Below, one piece after another: positions 41,838 to 45,497 of a DNA stretch of 45,497 nt (position 1 is its first letter; each line of letters starts with the position of its first letter). A program made the position numbers and the translations under genes. The stretch comes from Caldilineaceae bacterium. GTDB lineage: Bacteria > Chloroflexota > Anaerolineae > Caldilineales > Caldilineaceae. The notes under the pieces are model-generated. The model was given only the letters and a program-made list of their open reading frames with translations. It ran no database searches and was not told the origin of the DNA. The DNA lies in contig JAHDWH010000018.1 of the NCBI GenBank assembly GCA_023384455.1, forward strand, positions 1-45,497. The letters run 5' to 3'.

Positions 41838-42236
41838 ATGGAAATGGTTTTGAGTGAAACCCAGACCAACATTACGTTGACCGAGATTGCGGCCCAGAAG
41901 TTGGGTGTGATTCTGGACCAGAAGGGCGTGAAAGATACCCACGCCCTGCGTGTCTTTGTCAAGGGCGGCGGCTGCGGCGGTATGCAGTACGGTATGACCT
42001 TCGACGACAATGTGCAGGAGAGCGACGAAGTGTATACCCAGTTCGGGATGCGTGTGGTGGTGGACCCGACCAGTATGTTCTACATCAACGGGGCCAGCAT
42101 CGACTACATCGACAACCTGATGGGTGGCGGCTTCCACATCGAGAACCCGAACGCGACCAGCTCTTGCGGCTGCGGCAGCAGTTTCCGCACAGCCGGTGCC
42201 CCCGAAGCGGCAGCCGGCAGCGGTTGCGGTCACTAA
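41838..42236 (+). CDS. A-type iron-sulfur cluster carrier (HesB/IscA/ErpA family)
   Basis: A 132-residue protein with the three conserved cysteines: Cys46 in KGGGCGGMQYG, and Cys110 and Cys112 in SSCGCG. It carries and inserts [2Fe-2S] or [4Fe-4S] clusters into client proteins. The body (LTEIAAQKLGVIL, FVKGGGCGG, IDYIDNLMGGGFHIENPNA) is complete. Compared with the family of about 110 residues it has a short tail, AGAPEAAAGSGCGH, that adds a fourth Cys. AAGGAGACTGAGCA precedes the ATG, and it has its own promoter. Confidence 0.95.
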   Translation: MEMVLSETQTNITLTEIAAQKLGVILDQKGVKDTHALRVFVKGGGCGGMQYGMTFDDNVQESDEVYTQFGMRVVVDPTSMFYINGASIDYIDNLMGGGFHIENPNATSSCGCGSSFRTAGAPEAAAGSGCGH

Positions 42237-42309
42237 ATCGGCCCATCTGATCAGAGAGAAAGCAGGAGGCGGGGGCTATTGAACGCCCTCGCCTTCCTTT
42301 TATCCTGTT

Positions 42310-42708
42310 ATGGCTATACGCGTCTACACACTGAACGAAGCACGCAAGGCACTGCCCCAGGTCCGACGGCTGATGGGGGAGGTGCAATCGGCGCGGGCCG
42401 AAATTCTGCGTCTGCGCCCGGAAGCCTGGCCCGCCCTGCGCAAAGCCGCGGGCAATGGGGGGAATGTGGCTGCCGGTCAATTGCTGGATCACTTCGCCCG
42501 GCTGGAAGCGGGCGTGAAGGGCATCGGGCAATTGGGCGTGCTGGTGAAGGACGTGGACAGCGGGCTGATCGATTTTCTGGCCCGACGCAAGGGGAAGGAA
42601 GTCTACATCTGCTGGCGCTACGGCGAAGATGAACTGGTCTACTGGCACGATATTGAGGCCGGTTTTTCCGGGCGGCAGCGGATTCGGGACGAGGATTTTG
42701 ACGCCTGA
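42310..42708 (+). CDS. DUF2203 family protein
   Basis: A 132-residue protein recognised by MAIRVYTLNEARKALPQVRRLMGE at the start, GQLGVLVKDVDSGLIDFLARRKGKEVYICWRYGEDELVYWHDIEAGFSGRQ at the end. DUF2203 proteins are small, mostly helical and uncharacterised. They often neighbour cofactor or Fe-S genes in diverse bacteria. No cysteine motif would support direct cluster binding. The ATG lacks a strong ribosome site (CCTTTTATCCTGTT), so translation may depend on the upstream gene 73 bp away. Confidence 0.85.
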   Translation: MAIRVYTLNEARKALPQVRRLMGEVQSARAEILRLRPEAWPALRKAAGNGGNVAAGQLLDHFARLEAGVKGIGQLGVLVKDVDSGLIDFLARRKGKEVYICWRYGEDELVYWHDIEAGFSGRQRIRDEDFDA

Positions 42709-42720
42709 AATATAAGTATC

Positions 42721-42783
42721 CCAGCGAGAACTGAAACGTGAAACGTGAGATCACCGGCCTTTCTCACGTTTCAGTTCTCGTTG
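42721..42783. repeat. Palindrome family D, copy 3
   Basis: Arms of about 20 bp (CGAGAACTGAAACGTG / CACGTTTCAGTTCTCG) with one mismatch at the ends, between the DUF2203 and NifU-like genes. It ends only 4 bp before the ribosome site AAAAGGA of the NifU-like gene. Confidence 0.8.
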
Positions 42784-42801
42784 GGGAAAAGGACTGTTCT
42801 A

Positions 42802-43089
42802 ATGACGAATTCTGCGCCGCTATCCGAGCGCATCCAGCAGGTGCTGGACGATTACCGCCCTACCCTCTACCGGGATGGGGGGGATGTGCAACTGCTGAAA
42901 GTGGATGAAAAGGGCGTGGCCCACGTCAAAATGCTGGGCGCGTGCATCGACTGCCCCATCAGCCTGCTCACTATGCGGCTGGGCATCCAACGCCTGCTCA
43001 AAGAAAATTTTGCCGAAATCACCGGCGTCAACGCGATTACTGATATCGACATTTCCGCGCTCTACAACCGTTCCGCACCTGTTGCATAG
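42802..43089 (+). CDS. NifU C-terminal domain-like Fe-S scaffold
   Basis: A 95-residue single-domain protein. LSERIQQVLDDYRPTLYRDGGDVQLLKVD and the cluster motif Cys48-x-x-Cys51 (LGACIDCPISLLTMRLGIQRLL) identify it. Two such subunits hold a cluster between them and pass it to target proteins. The ATG at 42802 has AAAAGGA upstream. The longer frame from 42745 comes from the palindrome. It pairs functionally with the A-type carrier two genes upstream and follows the SufR-like regulator, forming a small Fe-S delivery group without cysteine desulfurase in the window. Confidence 0.92.
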   Translation: MTNSAPLSERIQQVLDDYRPTLYRDGGDVQLLKVDEKGVAHVKMLGACIDCPISLLTMRLGIQRLLKENFAEITGVNAITDIDISALYNRSAPVA

Positions 43090-43207
43090 GAAACAAAAGA
43101 ACACAGATTTACACGGAACGGACGGAATCGCACGGATTTTTTCTGCGTACATCTGCGGTTTCTAAAGTGGTTTTTGTATACCGTTTTTGCACTTTCGAGG
43201 TTTTGCT

Positions 43208-43567
43208 ATGCCCAATCCCTACGGCGCGCCGGAAATCAGCGTACAAGAAGTTTCTGACAAGCTCGACAACGGCGAACAGTTTATTCTATTGGATGTGCGC
43301 GAGCGCCACGAGCTGGCCCAGGCATCCTTTGTCAAGGGCACATTTGAGTTTGTCCCCCTGAGCGAACTGGCCCAAAAGAAGCTGGACGCGCTGCCGTCTG
43401 CTCTGCAAGACAAAGACGCGGCGATCGTCGTTTTCTGTCACAAAGGCGTGCGCAGCGCACAGGTGACAATGTGGCTGAAGCAGCAGGGCTGGACGAATGT
43501 GCTGAGTATGGCCGGGGGCATCGACGCCTGGGCCAAGCAGATCGACCCGGATGTGGGGCTGTATTGA
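43208..43567 (+). CDS. Rhodanese-like sulfurtransferase
   Basis: A 119-residue single rhodanese domain. The fold signatures are LLDVRERHELAQASF and LSMAGGIDAWAKQID. The active-site loop is FCHKGVRS with the persulfide-carrying Cys77. It moves sulfane sulfur and could supply sulfur to the neighbouring Fe-S or molybdenum cofactor genes, which is an inference from position. GAGG lies 7 nt before ATG 43208. The longer frame from 43187 adds seven residues unlike the family. Confidence 0.92.
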   Translation: MPNPYGAPEISVQEVSDKLDNGEQFILLDVRERHELAQASFVKGTFEFVPLSELAQKKLDALPSALQDKDAAIVVFCHKGVRSAQVTMWLKQQGWTNVLSMAGGIDAWAKQIDPDVGLY

Positions 43568-43828
43568 GGCTTGAAACGTGAAAACGTGAAGCGTGAGACC
43601 CTGTGGACTTTACGCTTCATATTTTGCTTGTGAAATCTCCATTCAAAGCTGAAAATAGGACACTGATGACGGGAAAGGACGGATTGGCGCTGCGGTGTCC
43701 CTTCGATGAACTCAGGACATCGCCTGAGCCTGTGGAAGAGATAAAATCTGTGCAGATCAGTTGTTTCAGCGTCAATCTGCGTCCGCTTTTTATCGCTGAT
43801 TGTGCCCAATTGGGCCTGGATAGTGACT

Positions 43829-45319
43829 TCAGATCAGCTCCGAAAATACCCCCCGCAGCGCCGGATACAACGCCCGATAGAGCCGATAGCTTTTCTCATA
43901 GACCGCCGAAGCTGTAGCCTCTGGCAGCGTTGAACCTGTCACCCGCACCGTCTCCCGGCAGGCCGTCTCTCCGTCAGGCCAGATGCCCGCGCCCACCCCG
44001 GCCAGCAGCGCCGCGCCCAATGCAGCCCCTTCGCTGGTGTTGACGGTCACCAATTCGCTGTCCAGGACGTCGGCCAAAATCTGTCGCCAGAGGGGGCTGG
44101 CCGCACCGCCACCGCTCACGCGCACTTGACGGATGGCGGAAAGCCCCGCGCTTTTCATCAATTCAAAGCTGTCGCGCAGACCAAATGCTACCCCTTCCAA
44201 CACAGCCCGGGTCATATGGGGCTGGCCGTGACGGACGGTCAGCCCGACAAACGCACCCCTTGCCAGTGGGTCCGGGTGGGGTGTGCGTTCGCCGGTCAGA
44301 TAGGGTAGGAAGAACAGGCCATCGCTGCCTGGGGGGATAGCCGCGGCCGGGGCAAGCAGATCGTCGTAGGCTACGCCGGGGGCCAGTGTATCCCGATACC
44401 AGCGCAGGCTGCCCGCGGCCGAGAGCATCACACCCATCAGATGCCACTTGCCGGGCAAGCTGTGGGGGAAGGCGTGCAGCCGTCCTTCGGCTTCGTAGAA
44501 GGGTTTGTCCACGCTGGCAAAGACAACGCCCGATGTGCCCAGCGTCAGGGCGACGATCCCCTCTTCCACCGCGCCTACACCCGTGGCCTGGGCTGCCTGA
44601 TCCCCACCGCCGCCCACAACCGGTGTACCGGCCCGCAGGCCAGTCGCTTCTGCCGCGGTTGCCGAGACAACACCGGTGATCTGCGTGCCTTCGTGGGTGG
44701 GGGGCAGCCATTCGGGGCGAATCCCCAGTGCCTGTACTACCCCGGGCGACCAGTCCCGGGTTGCCAGCTCTACCAGCAGGGTGCCCCCTGCGCCAGCCCG
44801 ATCCGTGGCAAAATCGCCGGTGAGCCGATAGCGGACGTAATCTTTGGGCAGAAGAATTTTGTGGATGCGGGCGTAGATTTCCGGCTCGTTTTCCTGCACC
44901 CAAAGAATTTTGGGTGCGGTGAAGCCGGTGAGCGCGTCGTTGCCGGTGATGCGTATCAGTTCAGCCTTGCCCAGCCGGGCGCGGATTTCGTCACACTGGC
45001 TGGCCGTGCGCTGGTCGTTCCAGAGGATGGAGGGGCGCAACACCTGTCCGGCGGCATCCACCAGCACCAGCCCGTGCATCTGGCCGGTCAACCCCACCCC
45101 GGCCACAGCAGCGGGATCGATCCCGCTGGCAGCCAGCACCTGGCGAATGCTGGCTACCGCGCCACTCCACCAGAGCGCCGGGTCCTGCTCGCTCCAGAGG
45201 GGGCGGGGTGTCTGGAACTCATATTCCGTGGCAGCTACGGCGACGATCCGGCCCTTCCCGTCGATCAGCAGCGCTTTGGTGGCTGTAGTCGATGAATCAA
45301 TACCGATGAGATAAGCCAT
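43829..45319 (-). CDS. xylB: Xylulokinase (FGGY family carbohydrate kinase)
   Basis: A 496-residue sugar kinase of normal length. The start AYLIGIDSSTTATKALLID is the phosphate-1 motif. LTGQMHGLVLVD and SILWNDQRT are typical of xylulokinases (MHG and WND regions). The catalytic Asp is in GGGGDQAAQATG. YLTGERTPHPDP and GVAFGLRDSFELMK complete the family pattern. It phosphorylates D-xylulose to enter the pentose phosphate pathway. CAGGAGC precedes the ATG. It converges with the rhodanese gene across 261 bp without a gene. A relative acting on another ketose is possible, but xylulose is the best reading. Confidence 0.94.
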   Translation of the reverse strand: MAYLIGIDSSTTATKALLIDGKGRIVAVAATEYEFQTPRPLWSEQDPALWWSGAVASIRQVLAASGIDPAAVAGVGLTGQMHGLVLVDAAGQVLRPSILWNDQRTASQCDEIRARLGKAELIRITGNDALTGFTAPKILWVQENEPEIYARIHKILLPKDYVRYRLTGDFATDRAGAGGTLLVELATRDWSPGVVQALGIRPEWLPPTHEGTQITGVVSATAAEATGLRAGTPVVGGGGDQAAQATGVGAVEEGIVALTLGTSGVVFASVDKPFYEAEGRLHAFPHSLPGKWHLMGVMLSAAGSLRWYRDTLAPGVAYDDLLAPAAAIPPGSDGLFFLPYLTGERTPHPDPLARGAFVGLTVRHGQPHMTRAVLEGVAFGLRDSFELMKSAGLSAIRQVRVSGGGAASPLWRQILADVLDSELVTVNTSEGAALGAALLAGVGAGIWPDGETACRETVRVTGSTLPEATASAVYEKSYRLYRALYPALRGVFSELI

Positions 45320-45391
45320 TGGAGAAGCTCCTGTGGGTTCGGCGGATTGGGTGTATGCTATGCTGCGCGAGGTCTTCCACAGCCCGCTGAT

Positions 45392-45489
45392 CTGAAAATA
45401 GCCATTCGTACGTCGGACTAACAGTCCGACCTACATTTTCATCCCCTGCCCTGAAAATAGCCATTCGTACGTCGGACTGTTAGTCCGAC
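45392..45489. repeat. REP hairpins, family G, within a 28-bp direct repeat
   Basis: 45412-45434 is a reverse REP (GTAG plus GTCGGACT-GTT-AGTCCGAC on the minus strand). A second hairpin of the same sequence begins at 45471, preceded by GTAC rather than GTAG. A 28-bp sequence starting CTGAAAATAGCCATTCGTAC occurs at 45392-45419 and 45451-45478. The unit is cut by the window end. Confidence 0.8.
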
Positions 45490-45497
45490 CAGCGACG

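Noticed and set aside
43603..43917. 104-residue plus-strand frame between the rhodanese and xylB genes
   Set aside because: It overlaps the xylB 3' end, contains repeat words and shows no domain.

Overview
The window looks like a chromosome segment of a free-living, GC-rich heterotrophic bacterium, most plausibly a Chloroflexota member of the Caldilinea/Litorilinea type. That placement is an inference from gene content: tricorn protease, a large lipoprotein of solute-binding family 5, many SDR, MocA and LLM oxidoreductases, and a CopA/Fe-S region. No rRNA, tRNA or other marker gene is present to prove it. About 41 genes are supported, plus two disrupted loci. Transcription is in long same-strand runs.

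Layout. 0.5-8 kb (+): tricorn protease, a PPOX-fold oxidoreductase, a methyltransferase and a membrane-anchored subtilase closed by a strong terminator. 8-13.3 kb (-): a lipoprotein, yggT-proC-yggS, and a secreted protein built of two nearly identical 331-residue repeats. 13.8-30 kb (-): a catabolic cluster with phytanoyl-CoA dioxygenase-like, MocA-like, SDR, M24 peptidase and sugar-isomerase-like genes, a 2-oxo-acid dehydrogenase complex (E1a, E1b, E2), SDR, LLM flavin oxidoreductase, a solute-binding lipoprotein and a GntR/FCD regulator. An island at 20.6-22.5 kb (DUF6922/AbiEii-like pair, RHH-like and HNH genes) lies between E1b and E2. 30-32.2 kb: a decayed DDE insertion sequence splits a hypothetical gene that can be rejoined in frame. 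32.5-36.3 kb (-): an SDR and a two-subunit CoA transferase whose subunit genes are separated by an Rpn-type nuclease gene. 36.3-39.7 kb (+): a copper module csoR-copZ-copA with a clear promoter and CsoR-like operator. 39.7-43.6 kb (+): a SufR-like regulator, moaA, an A-type Fe-S carrier, DUF2203, a NifU C-terminal scaffold and a rhodanese. 43.8-45.3 kb (-): xylulokinase.

The striking layer is the repeats. Five copies of a 102-bp palindromic element lie between 5.5 and 13.3 kb. Four sit inside genes near the start codon, and all four are flanked by 8-9 bp direct repeats. Element plus duplication is 111 bp, or 37 codons, so the frame is kept, and removing it in silico restores an ordinary N-terminus each time. 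All four have the same orientation and frame, encoding a Pro/Gly-rich peptide. This is analogous to Rickettsia palindromic elements, but with classic transposition footprints. Other palindrome families enter copA and the E2 linker in frame. Three families of REP-type hairpins share one plan: GTAG, an 8-bp stem and a 3-nt loop.
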